A stretch of 46,776 bases of DNA from Bacteroidota bacterium (GCA_023389855.1 JAEWDZ010000005.1:1-46776), one strand, 5' to 3'. Shown: positions 20,301-29,496, numbered from the stretch's first letter. The notes: generated from the sequence alone by a model not told the origin. Translations and numbers: made by a program.

Positions 20301-20974
20301 ATGAGTTTTTTAGCCTTGTACACGCCTTGTGCAACCCATATTTCGTCTCCTGCTTGTGCGGCATCGATAGCTTCTTGTAAATCATTCGTAGCCTCTTGCC
20401 ACGAAGAGCCATTGCCTGTGCCATTGGCTGTAACATAGAATATGCGGGGAGATACCGTAGGTTCGGACGATCCATTCTTTACGCAATACACTGTAGCCTT
20501 CCATCCTTTAGCTTTTTCCAGATGGGTAAAGCCTACTGTCAGGCAACCATCTGCAGCGGTCGAAGAAACGGAAAAAGCTTGCTTCTCGGGAGTACCCTTA
20601 ACGGTATATATGGGATTGGTATTGCGGGGCCAATCGTAATAATATTCTCCGCTTTCATCAGGGCCATTCCACAGCGTAATGGCCCCATTGTAGAAGCGCA
20701 TCTCGTCATTTTTGCCTATCTCCATTTCCTCAAATACGACGGTGATATGGGCATCGGGTGTAGCTGGCCTTAGCTGAACTATGGTCAGCGCAAAATTGGG
20801 GTCGATATCTTTGTCGGGTCCTCCCTTGTCGTAGTAGAGGCGGGGACTGCCAGCAGCAATATCATAGTGATACACGGGGCCCTCGGTTCCCGTATGCCAT
20901 ATGGGCGTATCCTTTGCAGCGAAAGCCGTTAAGGATATCCAGAGCAAAAAAAATAAGGGTAAAAATTTTTTCAT
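17351..20974 (-). CDS. Large secreted protein: CUB-like, right-handed beta-helix, LRR, T9SS sorting domain
   Basis: 1207 residues, intact. Signal peptide 1-19. Residues about 25-165 resemble a CUB-like sandwich (NDEMRFYNGAITLWNG, later GWKATVYCV). From IFYVTANGTGNGSSWQEAT (about 178) to about 560 is a right-handed parallel beta-helix with many GGAIY/GGGIF turns, as in polymorphic outer-membrane or pectate-lyase-like repeats. From about 660 to 1110 there are some 20 leucine-rich repeats of the LxxLxCxxNxLxxLDLS kind. The C-terminus (about 1130-1207, with YSTDGETIV and LAKGNYIASI) is a T9SS sorting domain. It should be a surface adhesin-like or binding protein. Having helix and LRR solenoids in one chain is notable. 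No catalytic motif is seen. Confidence 0.88.
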   Translation of the reverse strand: MKKFLPLFFLLWISLTAFAAKDTPIWHTGTEGPVYHYDIAAGSPRLYYDKGGPDKDIDPNFALTIVQLRPATPDAHITVVFEEMEIGKNDEMRFYNGAITLWNGPDESGEYYYDWPRNTNPIYTVKGTPEKQAFSVSSTAADGCLTVGFTHLEKAKGWKATVYCVKNGSSEPTVSPRIFYVTANGTGNGSSWQEATNDLQEAIDAAQAGDEIWVAQGVYKAKKLISPSKKRSYAFILKEGVSIYGGFAGTEKSREERERQEGIGNQYIHETILSADDEIPDVWKREKGAGSNVREEWTIEGNKDNANHILYSKEHFEKETVFEGLTLKGSNANVYNVYCGGGALYASGHIELLNCTLAEHYAYTSIESMDTWKYYGGAVTLLKGQGKATISNCMFTKCMVSMPNGTAAGAGVYIEEGKIENAIFEDCIALDQGGAIYAIRSLVKKCVLGNNYASSGGAIYAKYCKLENNTLYSNKAMRGGGIFAIDSHLSNNIIYNCYADDPIYKDGTFSNRGGGAIWGEGKSDLVGNLIYNCSGYKGGGVFLKDSGDFVYNTIVNCISVFEPETSNLVSLPTSVIPLNSVYTAVDEATTFASPSSFKGYTNDKEKKATLESCDWHLLQTSSLIATGKTSNYDNTKDIYDKPRIINNKINPGAIAQAISRGDNTPNITLTFAPVDRNVRIGTGGSNGTKFAIDYGDGELHKFEGAKNISFTPSGKVKIYGDKLLLFICEDEALTSIDFGVNPELFRIMIYNSQITKIDLTKLPALKGLYLKNNALEGKLDLSGLTKINVVEVPGNRLSEILDLSSLSQLTKVDCSDNKLSALLLPSTDKLKQIDCSTNNIATLDLRALPSLVELSCEENKLSALDLSMNTALEKLYCPNNQITSLDVSKNKSLRTITAFNNKIAHIDLSNNVLTEGLYLQENELLALDLSRNSALRWVNIGHNHLNTIDLSNLTSLMLLNIEENELTAIDLSNNPAINTLHIGKNKIASVDLAKQKGLYWLTCGHNQLTSLDVSANENLSWLECQHNQLVKLDLKAQKNLQKLIADHNKLTDIDLKGKKGIQGIYLHDNLLPAQVLKKLIEDIPDVSAVEIHDNNKDWAKHLIIRSNIDNELVDTQSAEAKGWIVDNALSSHIVPASSPSPFYDSYSMHLICSKASQKIVIYSTDGETIVAINSPSEVNDLSTLAKGNYIASIIYFDGSRETIRFVK

Positions 20975-21626
20975 AATATCAAAATGAATGATGGTAAAAT
21001 GCTACACAGGCCCGGCTGTATACAAGCGGGCTATCGCTATACGTTTACTTGTGGCTGCTCAAACAGGTTCGACAAAAAGCGAAAATAAGATCGTTATGCT
21101 CATAAGTATTGTTTGTATATAAACCTATTTTTCTGTATGTAGGCACTCTTTTGCAAAGATAATAAAAAATTTTTTTTGTGAATCGTTTATTCTTTATAAG
21201 TGTATATTCCTGCTCGAGTCCTTATAGGGCCAAAAGGATTGGATATAGGTATAGCTTGACGAGGAACTATTGTTCTGCAGATAGGACAACTACTTGTTTG
21301 TAATGCTGGCGACTTTATACCGCTGACGAGCATCGGGATAGGGGAGGGTGCATAAGAAATCGTCATACCCGTGTAAAAAAACTCTTCTCTAAGGGGAAAA
21401 TCGTTTTGTAGAAGGATAGTCGTGGAAAAATGATGGCAGAAATAATAAAAAAATGGCGAATATAATTCCCTGATTTATAGCTTAATATAAATAATATGCG
21501 GAGAAATGTAGAAAAAAGAAGGTGAAAAATTTGGTGATGTCATATTTTTTTTGTTACTTTGCATTCGCTAACGAGAAAGTGACGCTTGCTTGCGGTTGTC
21601 GATTTTTTCGGTTTAGTGACCTTTGG
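20975..21626. other. Intergenic region with candidate promoters for the 1207-aa gene and tRNA-Phe
   Basis: About 650 bp without a supported gene. On the minus strand TATCTTTG (21161-21154) is a good -7 box for the large surface protein, leaving a ~180-nt leader. A TTTG at about 21531 and TTACTTTGC at about 21555 may be the tRNA promoter, though the -7 match is imperfect. Confidence 0.5.
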
Positions 21627-21699
21627 GGTGCCATAGCTCAGTTGGTAGAGCAAAGGACTGAAAATCCTTGTGTCCCCGGTTCGATTCCTGGTGGCACCA
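21627..21699 (+). tRNA. tRNA-Phe (GAA)
   Basis: A 73-nt cloverleaf. Acceptor stem GGTGCCA pairs with TGGCACC, with discriminator A at 21699. The D arm is GCTCAGTTGGTAGAGC. The anticodon stem AAGGA/TCCTT closes the loop CTGAAAA with anticodon GAA (21660-21662), and the T loop is TTCGATT. CCA is not encoded. An integrase gene starts 240 bp downstream, so this tRNA is a plausible integration site. Confidence 0.97.
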
Positions 21700-21723
21700 C
21701 TTTGAAGAAAAGCAATTAGCAGT

Positions 21724-21758
21724 AAACTCCTGATTTCTAAACGAAGTCGGGAGTTTTT
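21724..21758 (+). terminator. Terminator after tRNA-Phe
   Basis: AAACTCCTGA (21724-21733) pairs with TCGGGAGTTT (21747-21756) over 10 bp with one G-T pair, and T's follow. It lies 25 bp after the tRNA. Confidence 0.8.
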
Positions 21759-21941
21759 ATTTTTCCCACTTACGCAAAATATAGCAGAATATTACCGGTT
21801 TTGGTGGAGCAAAAGGTGGAGCAAAAACAGCAGAATGAAATCTCCACCGAAAAAGTTTCTTTACCACTGATATGCAGTGATTTGCGTGTCGATAACTCGT
21901 GAGTGATTTCCGAATTTTGTATCAACTAAAAACGTATCGAA

Positions 21942-23180
21942 ATGAGAAGGATTTCATTCAATGTGCTCTTCTTTATCAAGAAGACGAAACTGCTCAAAAA
22001 CGGAGAAGCCTCGGTTTGCATGAGAATTACCGTTGATGGACAACGTGTCGAAACTAATATCCGAAAAAGTGTCGATCCGAGTTCTTGGAACCAAGCCAAA
22101 GAGTGTGTACGTGGTAAAAGTCGTAAAGCCAACGAACTGAATAGCTACATAGAAGAAGCAAAAATCAAGTTAAACTCTATCTTTACCGAGTTAGAAGAAC
22201 AAGGGAGCACAATAACCGCTCGTATTCTTCAAGAAAAATTCTTCGGCTTAAATATTCTGAAAGAACAACCCAAAACTCTCCTTGCTACGATACAGGAACA
22301 CAATGATCAATGTCGAGTTCTTATAGGTAAAGATTATACTTTGATTACTGTTCGGCGTTATGAAACGTGCAAACGTTATTTGGCGGAATTGATCCAAAGG
22401 AGATACAATAAAGATGATCTTCTATTGACTGAAATCAATGGAGAGTTTGTTCGTGCCTTTGAATTTTATCTGAAGACAGAGAAGGAATGCCAACAAAACA
22501 CGGTTATCCGCTACATGAAATGTCTGAAAAAGATAACCAACCTTGCACTTGCCAACGAATGGATTACAAAAGACCCTTTTATCGGAATAAAATTCCATGA
22601 GAAAGAGGTTATCCGAGAGTTTCTTACACTGGAAGAGCTGCAAACTATTTACCAAAAAGAATTTACCGTAGAACGAATTGTACTTGTCCGTGACATCTTT
22701 ATTTTCGCAGCTTTTACCGGACTTGCTTTTATTGATGTACAACAATTATCTCCCGAACATCTTGTGCGAGATGATAACGGAAACCTTTGGATTCGTAAAC
22801 CTCGACAAAAAACCAAAAATATGTGCAATATTCCCTTGTTGGATATACCACAGGAAATATTGAAGAAGTATGAGAATCATCCATCCCGTCACAAGAAAGG
22901 AACACTTCTTCCTGTACCTTGTAATCAGAAGATGAACAGTTATCTGAAAGAAATAGCCGACTTATGTAACATTCAGAAGAAATTAACCACGCATACCGCA
23001 AGACATAGCTATGCTACTTCTGTTTGTTTGGCAAACGGTGTTAGCATTGAGAATGTGGCGAAAATGCTTGGTCACTTCAACATCAAGATGACGCAACATT
23101 ATGCCAAAGTCCTTGATCGAAGCATAATGAAAGATATGAGAAATGTCGCCCTAGCATTGTCTAAGAAATCACTTTCTTGA
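21942..23180 (+). CDS. Tyrosine recombinase/integrase of the Bacteroidetes mobile-element type
   Basis: 412 residues. There is an N-terminal arm-type DNA-binding region (LLKNGEASVCMRITVDGQR), a SAM-like core-binding domain (about 100-215) and a catalytic domain with Lys in RKPRQKTK, HTARHSYAT (the HxxR box), LGHFNIKMTQHYAKV (the H/W position and nucleophilic Tyr). Where most family members have the first catalytic Arg (TGLR), this protein has AFTGLAF; CTnDOT-type integrases also lack that Arg. It is intact. Its position 240 bp after tRNA-Phe suggests it belongs to an element integrated there, carrying at least part of the following ABC/TonB locus. I did not find a second copy of the tRNA 3' end in the window. 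Confidence 0.92.
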   Translation: MRRISFNVLFFIKKTKLLKNGEASVCMRITVDGQRVETNIRKSVDPSSWNQAKECVRGKSRKANELNSYIEEAKIKLNSIFTELEEQGSTITARILQEKFFGLNILKEQPKTLLATIQEHNDQCRVLIGKDYTLITVRRYETCKRYLAELIQRRYNKDDLLLTEINGEFVRAFEFYLKTEKECQQNTVIRYMKCLKKITNLALANEWITKDPFIGIKFHEKEVIREFLTLEELQTIYQKEFTVERIVLVRDIFIFAAFTGLAFIDVQQLSPEHLVRDDNGNLWIRKPRQKTKNMCNIPLLDIPQEILKKYENHPSRHKKGTLLPVPCNQKMNSYLKEIADLCNIQKKLTTHTARHSYATSVCLANGVSIENVAKMLGHFNIKMTQHYAKVLDRSIMKDMRNVALALSKKSLS

Positions 23181-23406
23181 GACACTTGGAGGAAAAGTGA
23201 AACGCAATTTGATGCATTGGAGAAATGGCTGGTGTTGCGATATCCTATCTTTGTTACAATTTCCGAAATAGAAACTCATAGAAAGAGAGGAGAATTAACG
23301 TCTCTACTCTGTAAATAAAAGCAGCAAGAGCTTTCGACTAAAAGCTTAGGAGTAATCAAGAAAAAGCTTAGGTGCTTTGGAGAGTAAACTAAAGACAATT
23401 CGTTTG

Positions 23407-23454
23407 AACAAGAAAAAGCAGGCAGCAAGAAGAATCTTACTGCCTGTTCTTGTT
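23407..23454 (-). terminator. Terminator of the ABC transporter operon
   Basis: CAGGCAG (23419-23425) pairs with CTGCCTG (23440-23446), with outer AACAAGAA/TTCTTGTT pairing. Read on the minus strand the stem is followed by CTTTTTC. It lies directly after the stop of the downstream ABC gene at 23461. Confidence 0.7.
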
Positions 23455-23460
23455 ACGAGC

Positions 23461-25158
23461 TTACTGCATCGCCAGCAGCTTGCGGTATATTCCATCTTTT
23501 GCTTCGAGTTCGGCGTGCGTGCCTTTCTCCATAAGTTGTCCTTTCTCCATCACGATAATCTGGTGGGCATTGCGGATGGTCTGCAAATGGTGGGCAATGA
23601 CCAAGACCGTGCGGTTTCGGATAAGGGCAGACATTGCTTGCTGTATTTTGTACTCATTGGCGGGATCAACATTGCTCGTTATCTCATCTAAAAGGAGGAT
23701 GGGAGCGTCTTTGAGGAAAGCACGTGCGATAGAGAGGCGTTGCTTCTGTCCGCCAGACAGTCCCAAGCCGTTTTCTCCGACTTTCGTTTCGTAACCATCG
23801 GGAAGACTTACGATGAAGTCGTGTATCATCGCCCGACGTGCGGCTTCCTTGATTTCCGCCTGTGTGGCATTGCGGTTGCCCACCTTGATGTTGTTGGCAA
23901 TGGTGTCGGAAAAGAGGATGACGTTCTGCATCACCACACTGATTTTACCGAGCAGGTAATCGTAGTCCATCTCCCGAATGTCTACGTCGCCTATACGGAT
24001 ACAACCTGCCTGCGGTTCCCAAAAGCGGAGCAGCAGATTGGTGATGGTGGTCTTGCCGGAGCCTGACGAGCCGACAAGAGCCGTTACCGTTCCTTCGGGA
24101 ACATGGAATGTGAGCTCCTTCATCTCAAAGCCTTCTTTTTCGTAATGGAATCCGACACCATCGAACGAGAGGTCGAAATGTTCCGCCGTTTTCGGTTGGT
24201 CGGGGTTGACGATAACGGGAGCGTCCAACAGACGGGAAATGCGTTCGTAGCTGTCCTTTACCTTGATGTAGTTCAGCCAATGACTCTCCATATTGACAAA
24301 AGGTTTGTAGAATTCTTTCGAGACGATGACGAACATCAGATAAACAAAAAGGGAAAGTTCGCCATGCCGAGTCCACCAAAGACCAAGCGTTGCCATCAGT
24401 GCGAAAGCCAATTCTATAAGAAAGGCATATCTGCCCACGCTTACAGCTGCCAACCGTGAGGTCTTCTTGCTGCTCTCCCCGAACTCGCTGACAGAACGGT
24501 CGAGCCTGTCACGGAACATTCCTTTTCCTCCGAAGACTTTCAACACAGGTATGCCCTTGACGTATTCAACGAAGAGACTGACCATATCCGCCAGACCGTC
24601 TTGTGCCTCCTGTTGCGCTTTCATTCCCGAACGGATGCCCCGATACAAGGAGAAGAGGGCAATAGGAAGGATGGCAATCATCGCTAATCCCATGCGCCAG
24701 TCCACACAGAACAGCCCGATGCCGAGTATCAGCGCCACGATGAAGTCGGCGGACATCCGTGTCCAAAGGTGCCCCACAACCATTTCCATATTATCCACGT
24801 CTTTGTGAATGACGGTGCTTATCTCGCCCAGCCGTTCATTGGTGTAGAAACTGAGCGAGAACATTTTCAGTTTCAAGATGATTTTCTCACGAATGCGTTC
24901 CACGAGATCGAAGCCGGCAAAGTGTTTGCTCATATCGGCTATGGCATTGGATATGGTTTTCAAAACCAGCAGACCACCGAGTATCCACGTTGCTGAAACG
25001 AGCGAAACGCTTTCGCCCGATATATAGCGATCGATAAGGAACAAGACGGTAAGCATAATCGCCGTGCCACAAAGGGCATAAACCACGAAAAACAGTGCGG
25101 AGATTATCAGATGCCACACTCCGCGGGCGGTCAGTTCGTTCAATATATTGCGTACCAT
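23461..25158 (-). CDS. ABC half-transporter (membrane plus ATPase), second of a pair
   Basis: 565 residues. A six-helix ABC membrane domain (about 15-300) is followed by an ATPase domain: Walker A GSSGSGKT (363-370), signature LSGGQ (467-471), Walker B ILLLDE (487-492) and a switch His in VLVIAHHLQT. The Walker B stretch reads DEITS instead of the usual DEATS. The gene starts 3 bp after the other half-transporter, so the two likely form a heterodimer. Such fused pairs resemble YbtP/YbtQ and IrtA/IrtB, which move iron-siderophore complexes inward despite an exporter fold. The divergent receptor and DUF4374 lipoprotein support an iron or heme import role. Confidence 0.9.
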   Translation of the reverse strand: MVRNILNELTARGVWHLIISALFFVVYALCGTAIMLTVLFLIDRYISGESVSLVSATWILGGLLVLKTISNAIADMSKHFAGFDLVERIREKIILKLKMFSLSFYTNERLGEISTVIHKDVDNMEMVVGHLWTRMSADFIVALILGIGLFCVDWRMGLAMIAILPIALFSLYRGIRSGMKAQQEAQDGLADMVSLFVEYVKGIPVLKVFGGKGMFRDRLDRSVSEFGESSKKTSRLAAVSVGRYAFLIELAFALMATLGLWWTRHGELSLFVYLMFVIVSKEFYKPFVNMESHWLNYIKVKDSYERISRLLDAPVIVNPDQPKTAEHFDLSFDGVGFHYEKEGFEMKELTFHVPEGTVTALVGSSGSGKTTITNLLLRFWEPQAGCIRIGDVDIREMDYDYLLGKISVVMQNVILFSDTIANNIKVGNRNATQAEIKEAARRAMIHDFIVSLPDGYETKVGENGLGLSGGQKQRLSIARAFLKDAPILLLDEITSNVDPANEYKIQQAMSALIRNRTVLVIAHHLQTIRNAHQIIVMEKGQLMEKGTHAELEAKDGIYRKLLAMQ

Positions 25159-25161
25159 TAT

Positions 25162-26907
25162 TTATACCTCCTCTTCTTTCAGTTGCCATTTACTTACTTG
25201 TTCCTGCATTTCCGTCATATTGCGGTATAAGGGACAACTGTCCATCAATTCTTCGTGCGTTCCCGTCGCCACGATACGCCCCTTGTCCATCACGACAATG
25301 CGTTCCATATCCTGAATAGTGTTGAGACGGTGGGCGATGGTGATGATGGTCTTGTTACGCTGCAATTCATCCAAAGCCTCTTGAATGAGTTTCTCGTTCT
25401 CTCCATCCAAAGCTGCGGTAGCTTCGTCGAGAATGACAATCGGCGAGTCTTTGAGCAACATACGCGCAATGGAAATGCGCTGCTTCTCCCCACCGGAGAA
25501 TTTTACACCCGCTTCGCCTGCCAAGGTATCGTAACCATTGGGGAGTCCCACAATAAAGTCGTGTATGCGTGCCCTTCGTGCCGCCGTTTCCACCTCTTCT
25601 TGCGTAGCGGAGGGTTTGCCGATACGGATATTGTCCCGAATACTCATATTGAAAAGGAACACCTCCTGTTGCACCATAGAAAAGAAATCGGCAATGTTTC
25701 GTTCGGAGAGTTCCGCAAGGTTCTCGCTGCCAAGTCGAACGGATCCCGCCTGTGGCTGCCAGAAACCTATCATCAGGCTTGCCAATGTGCTTTTGCCTGA
25801 CCCTGATTCTCCCACAATAGCCGTATGGCTACCCTTGGGAAATTGCAGACAGACATCACACAAAGCACTGTCCTGCTTGTTCGGATAGGCAAATGTCACG
25901 TGCTCGAAACTGACATCGGTCTGCATGGTATCCGTATCCCTGTCTGCCGTATCCTTTGCAGGTACTTCGATAATCGACTGAACCTTCGCCACCGACTGCC
26001 CATAGACAATTTTGAAATGCTGGAACGTAGCCAACTTGGCAAAGGAGGACGAGAACAGCCCTCCCAATATCAAGGCAAGAATGAAACGTGCCACGGTCAG
26101 TTCGCCCGAACTCATCAGCCATAGGCCGACAAGCGTCATCACCACGATACCGCCCTCCAAGAACATCGTGATGAGTGTCATCGGTACGGTAACGCTGAAC
26201 ATACTCCGCTTCACCCAACGGATATAATCGCGCATACCACCGAGAACTCGCTCTGTTCGGGTCTCTTCGTGGCTGAATGCCTTGACGACCGGTATTGTAG
26301 CCACATATTCCAAGAGGTCTTCCGACATCTTCTGCGTACTTTCCATAAAGTGTTGGAAGCTCTTGCCCCAAAGCGTTTTGACAGGCATTTGCAAAAGAAA
26401 TGCTACAGGCAAAAGAGAAATGAGCGACAGTCCCATCCGCCAGTCCAATACCATAACAATTGTCCAGAGCAAGGTGGGGAAAAGTGTTGCCGAGAGGATT
26501 TCGGGCAATCCGTGTGCCAGATAAATCTCGATTTGCTCCACGTCGTGGTTGATGATGTTCACCAAGTCGCCCACCTTCCGCTCCTGAAAGAAGCCGAGCG
26601 GCAACCGTTGCAAGTGCCTCACGATACGCATTCTCAATCGTGTGAGAGCATTGTAAGCTGAGCGGTGCGCCCGCCAGATCGACATTCCGTAGAACATGCC
26701 GCGAAGCAGGGTGAACAACACCATCGCCGCCCCGACAATCCAAATCATTGTAGAAGTGAGCGTTCCGCTCATCAGCCTGTCCACTGCCCACACCACGAGC
26801 AATAGGGGCAGTGTGCCGAAAACAAGATGCAGTATGACCACCGCATTGGAGAGCAGGCTGCGACTCTCCCGTTCCTCATCGAGAGGCTTGATTTTTTGTT
26901 TATCCAT
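25162..26907 (-). CDS. ABC half-transporter (membrane plus ATPase), first of a pair
   Basis: From the ATG at 26907 (MDKQKIKPLD) the protein has 581 residues; a longer open frame reaches 27024 but would run through the divergent promoter region. Membrane domain about 25-310, then Walker A GESGSGKS, signature FSGGEKQRI, Walker B IVILDEATAALD and H-loop ITIAHRLNT. It is co-transcribed with the second half-transporter 3 bp downstream. The local GC content is visibly higher than in the AT-rich regions to the left, in keeping with transfer on a mobile element. Import of an iron chelate is inferred from context. Confidence 0.9.
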   Translation of the reverse strand: MDKQKIKPLDEERESRSLLSNAVVILHLVFGTLPLLLVVWAVDRLMSGTLTSTMIWIVGAAMVLFTLLRGMFYGMSIWRAHRSAYNALTRLRMRIVRHLQRLPLGFFQERKVGDLVNIINHDVEQIEIYLAHGLPEILSATLFPTLLWTIVMVLDWRMGLSLISLLPVAFLLQMPVKTLWGKSFQHFMESTQKMSEDLLEYVATIPVVKAFSHEETRTERVLGGMRDYIRWVKRSMFSVTVPMTLITMFLEGGIVVMTLVGLWLMSSGELTVARFILALILGGLFSSSFAKLATFQHFKIVYGQSVAKVQSIIEVPAKDTADRDTDTMQTDVSFEHVTFAYPNKQDSALCDVCLQFPKGSHTAIVGESGSGKSTLASLMIGFWQPQAGSVRLGSENLAELSERNIADFFSMVQQEVFLFNMSIRDNIRIGKPSATQEEVETAARRARIHDFIVGLPNGYDTLAGEAGVKFSGGEKQRISIARMLLKDSPIVILDEATAALDGENEKLIQEALDELQRNKTIITIAHRLNTIQDMERIVVMDKGRIVATGTHEELMDSCPLYRNMTEMQEQVSKWQLKEEEV

Positions 26908-27108
26908 ATATCTGTATCGTTTTGATTTTCTAAGATGCAAAAGTACGGAGACGCACATGGGTAAAATAACCCGAATGAGCATTACACTGCCCGAAAACGA
27001 TAACTTGACACATATAAAACTCAATAGGGGTATAAGTGTGAATAGTAGGGTTATTTCTTTGTTCGATAGGTGGGTAATTTTGTACGAGTTTTCATAAACA
27101 GATAAGAT
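26908..27108. promoter_or_regulatory. Divergent promoter region between the ABC pair and the TonB receptor
   Basis: The minus strand has TACTTTTG (26945-26938) and the plus strand TAATTTTG (27075-27082), both matching TAnnTTTG. Neither has a clean TTTG 20 bp upstream. GGGTAAAATAACCC (26960-26973) and a related GGGTTATTTC (27049-27058) lie between them and could bind a shared regulator. Confidence 0.5.
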
Positions 27109-29484
27109 ATGTCAATCAACTCAATAGTTCATTTATACAAAAGAGTGCTCATCGTCAGCATCCTATTGCTGTGGGCTTATCCGATGTTTGCACAACAGCA
27201 TTCCATCGAAATAAAAGTTATTGATGCAGAGAATGGTAACAGTATAGAATTTGCCACGGTGCAATGGAAAGGCCTGAACGAACCTTCATACAAGAACGGT
27301 ACAACCACAAATAAAAAAGGAGTGGCGAAACTAAATACGCCTGCCCATCAAAAACTTGTACTAAGGGTAAGTTACGTAGGTTACCAGACAATTACCGACA
27401 CGATTACGGCAAATGAGAAACGTCATACCCTGAAGTTACGTCCGGAATCGACGGAATTGGCAAATGTGGTAGTCTTCGGAAAAACAAAAGCACAGGTTAT
27501 TAGAGAGTCGCCCGAAGCGGTTTCAGTAATAAACGCTAAGGAATTGCAAGGTCGCTCTGTTTCTTTAGAAACCATCTTGAACAAAACCATTGGTTTGAAG
27601 GTCGGGCAGGCAGGTGGATTGGGAAGCAGTTCGAGGATTATTGTTCACGGTTTGGAGGGAAACCGCATTCAAATCCTTTGGGATGGTATTCCGATGAATA
27701 CTTCGGACGGAGCCTTTTCGCTTGATGAAATTCCGATAGACATTATCGAACGGATAGAGGTCTATAAAAGCATTATCCCTGCACGTTTCGGTTGCGATGG
27801 CTTGGGTGGTGCCGTCAATATCGTCACGAAGGAGTTCAGTACGGACTATTTGGATGCTTCGTACGAACTCGGTTCTTATCAGACGCACAAGGGAAGTGTC
27901 TTCTCTCGCAAGAACTTTCCCAAGAGCGGTATTTTGCTCGGTGCGGGAGGGTATTATACTTCTGCAAAGAATGATTACTCATTTAGAGTCCCCGAAAGAG
28001 AGAACCTGTTGGTAAAGCGTGACCACGACCGTTTTCGTTCGTATATGTTGAAAGGGAAAGTCGCTTTTACAAAACTTTGGTTCGATGAGATTAGTACCGA
28101 GTTCGGGTATTACAACCGTTTCAATGAGATACAAGGAGTATTGAAGAATATCCAGCACGCTGAAAACAAATCCGGGATGTTTATGCTCGAAAACAAACTG
28201 ATAAAAAGCGGAATACTGAACAATCAACTTAACTTCGAGTCGCATTTCTCCCTCTCGCATACGACGAACAATTTTGTGGATACGGCACGAGTTAATCACG
28301 ATTTTGAGGGAAATATATATCCGAGCCCGAACGGACAGGGAGAAACGGGGGACGTTCCTCACAACTCAAACGACAAAGGTTTGGAAATCAACGAACGTAT
28401 CAACCTTGATTACAGATTGTCTGTCAATCACAGTTTGAACCTGAACACGCTTATTAACTATGCCCGCAGACAGCCGAATGATGACATTGCAAGTCAGCAC
28501 GCAGGGTTTATTATCGGAGGATTTCCCAGCAAAAAGACCAGCGTCGTCTCGGGCTTGACTTGGGAAGCGAAACTTTTCGGCAGGAAACTGACGAATATGT
28601 TATCTGTAAAATATTTCCATCTCCATTCCGAGATAGAGGATTTGACCTCTTATGAGATAATCGAAGCACCAAAGAAAAAGAGCAATACGACATCGCAAAT
28701 CGGCTGGATAGAGGCAATGAAATACGAACCGTTCAGAGGCTTTCATCTGAAGACATCTTATCAACGGGCAATACGACTCCCCAATTCGCAAGAGTTGTTC
28801 GGTGACGGTATCATTACCTTTCCTGCTGCCGGGCTACGACCAGAGAAAAGCCACAACTTCAATCTGGGTTTCTTGATAGATAAAAACGATGTATTCGGAC
28901 TGTCGCGATTGCAATTTGAGGTGAATGGCTTTTATATGCAGGTGAGCGATATGATAAAACTGATGAAACAGCATATGGCAGCCGGATATGTGAATGCAGA
29001 AAAGGTGCATATCAAAGGTATAGAGACCGAGTTGAAATTGGATATATCGCCGACAGTCTATGCCTATGGGAACCTGACTTATCAGGACGTACGCGATGTT
29101 TTGGACTATTTGCCGAGCACCCAAGCCCCTAATCCGACAAAAGGATTGCGACTGCCGAATATTCCCTATCTGTTTGCCAACTTCGGAGCGGAATATCACA
29201 GCGACCGATTGTTCAAGAATTGGTATGTCAAGGCATTTTGGGACGGGAAGTTCACGGAAGAGTTCTTCTACTTTTGGGAACTTACCGAATTGCAGAAACG
29301 ACGTATTCCTCGCAGTTTCGTCAATGATATTGGTCTGCTATTGACCTACAAGAACAAATATTCCATCGCTTTGGAATGCCACAATCTGATGAATAAAGAA
29401 GTGTGGGACCAGTTCCGCCAACCGTTGGCAGGACGGACATTCCACCTCAAATTCAGATACGTCTTCTCGAAAGGTATTTTATAA
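27109..29484 (+). CDS. TonB-dependent siderophore/heme-type receptor (XusA-like)
   Basis: 791 residues. Signal peptide about 1-28 (ending MFAQ), carboxypeptidase-regulatory-like domain (about 30-112), TonB plug with ESPEAVSVINAKELQ, LDEIPIDIIERIEVYKS and GCDGLGGAVNIVTKEF (about 120-245), then a 22-strand-type barrel ending in FRYVFSKGIL. The next gene encodes a DUF4374 lipoprotein. Receptor plus DUF4374 lipoprotein is the arrangement of the Bacteroides XusAB xenosiderophore uptake system. The two divergent ABC half-transporters would move substrate across the inner membrane. The Xus assignment is by synteny and domain type and is not proven. Confidence 0.88.
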   Translation: MSINSIVHLYKRVLIVSILLLWAYPMFAQQHSIEIKVIDAENGNSIEFATVQWKGLNEPSYKNGTTTNKKGVAKLNTPAHQKLVLRVSYVGYQTITDTITANEKRHTLKLRPESTELANVVVFGKTKAQVIRESPEAVSVINAKELQGRSVSLETILNKTIGLKVGQAGGLGSSSRIIVHGLEGNRIQILWDGIPMNTSDGAFSLDEIPIDIIERIEVYKSIIPARFGCDGLGGAVNIVTKEFSTDYLDASYELGSYQTHKGSVFSRKNFPKSGILLGAGGYYTSAKNDYSFRVPERENLLVKRDHDRFRSYMLKGKVAFTKLWFDEISTEFGYYNRFNEIQGVLKNIQHAENKSGMFMLENKLIKSGILNNQLNFESHFSLSHTTNNFVDTARVNHDFEGNIYPSPNGQGETGDVPHNSNDKGLEINERINLDYRLSVNHSLNLNTLINYARRQPNDDIASQHAGFIIGGFPSKKTSVVSGLTWEAKLFGRKLTNMLSVKYFHLHSEIEDLTSYEIIEAPKKKSNTTSQIGWIEAMKYEPFRGFHLKTSYQRAIRLPNSQELFGDGIITFPAAGLRPEKSHNFNLGFLIDKNDVFGLSRLQFEVNGFYMQVSDMIKLMKQHMAAGYVNAEKVHIKGIETELKLDISPTVYAYGNLTYQDVRDVLDYLPSTQAPNPTKGLRLPNIPYLFANFGAEYHSDRLFKNWYVKAFWDGKFTEEFFYFWELTELQKRRIPRSFVNDIGLLLTYKNKYSIALECHNLMNKEVWDQFRQPLAGRTFHLKFRYVFSKGIL

Positions 29485-29496
29485 CTCTAAACATAA

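Noticed and set aside
24103..26791. Several long frames (up to 311 residues) opposite or within the ABC genes
   Set aside because: They overlap both ABC genes, whose Walker, signature and membrane regions are unambiguous; the long shadows come from GC-richer sequence.
26908..27024. N-terminal extension of 39 residues on the first ABC half-transporter
   Set aside because: It would cover the -7 box and divergent promoter region, and the ATG at 26907 gives a protein of normal size.
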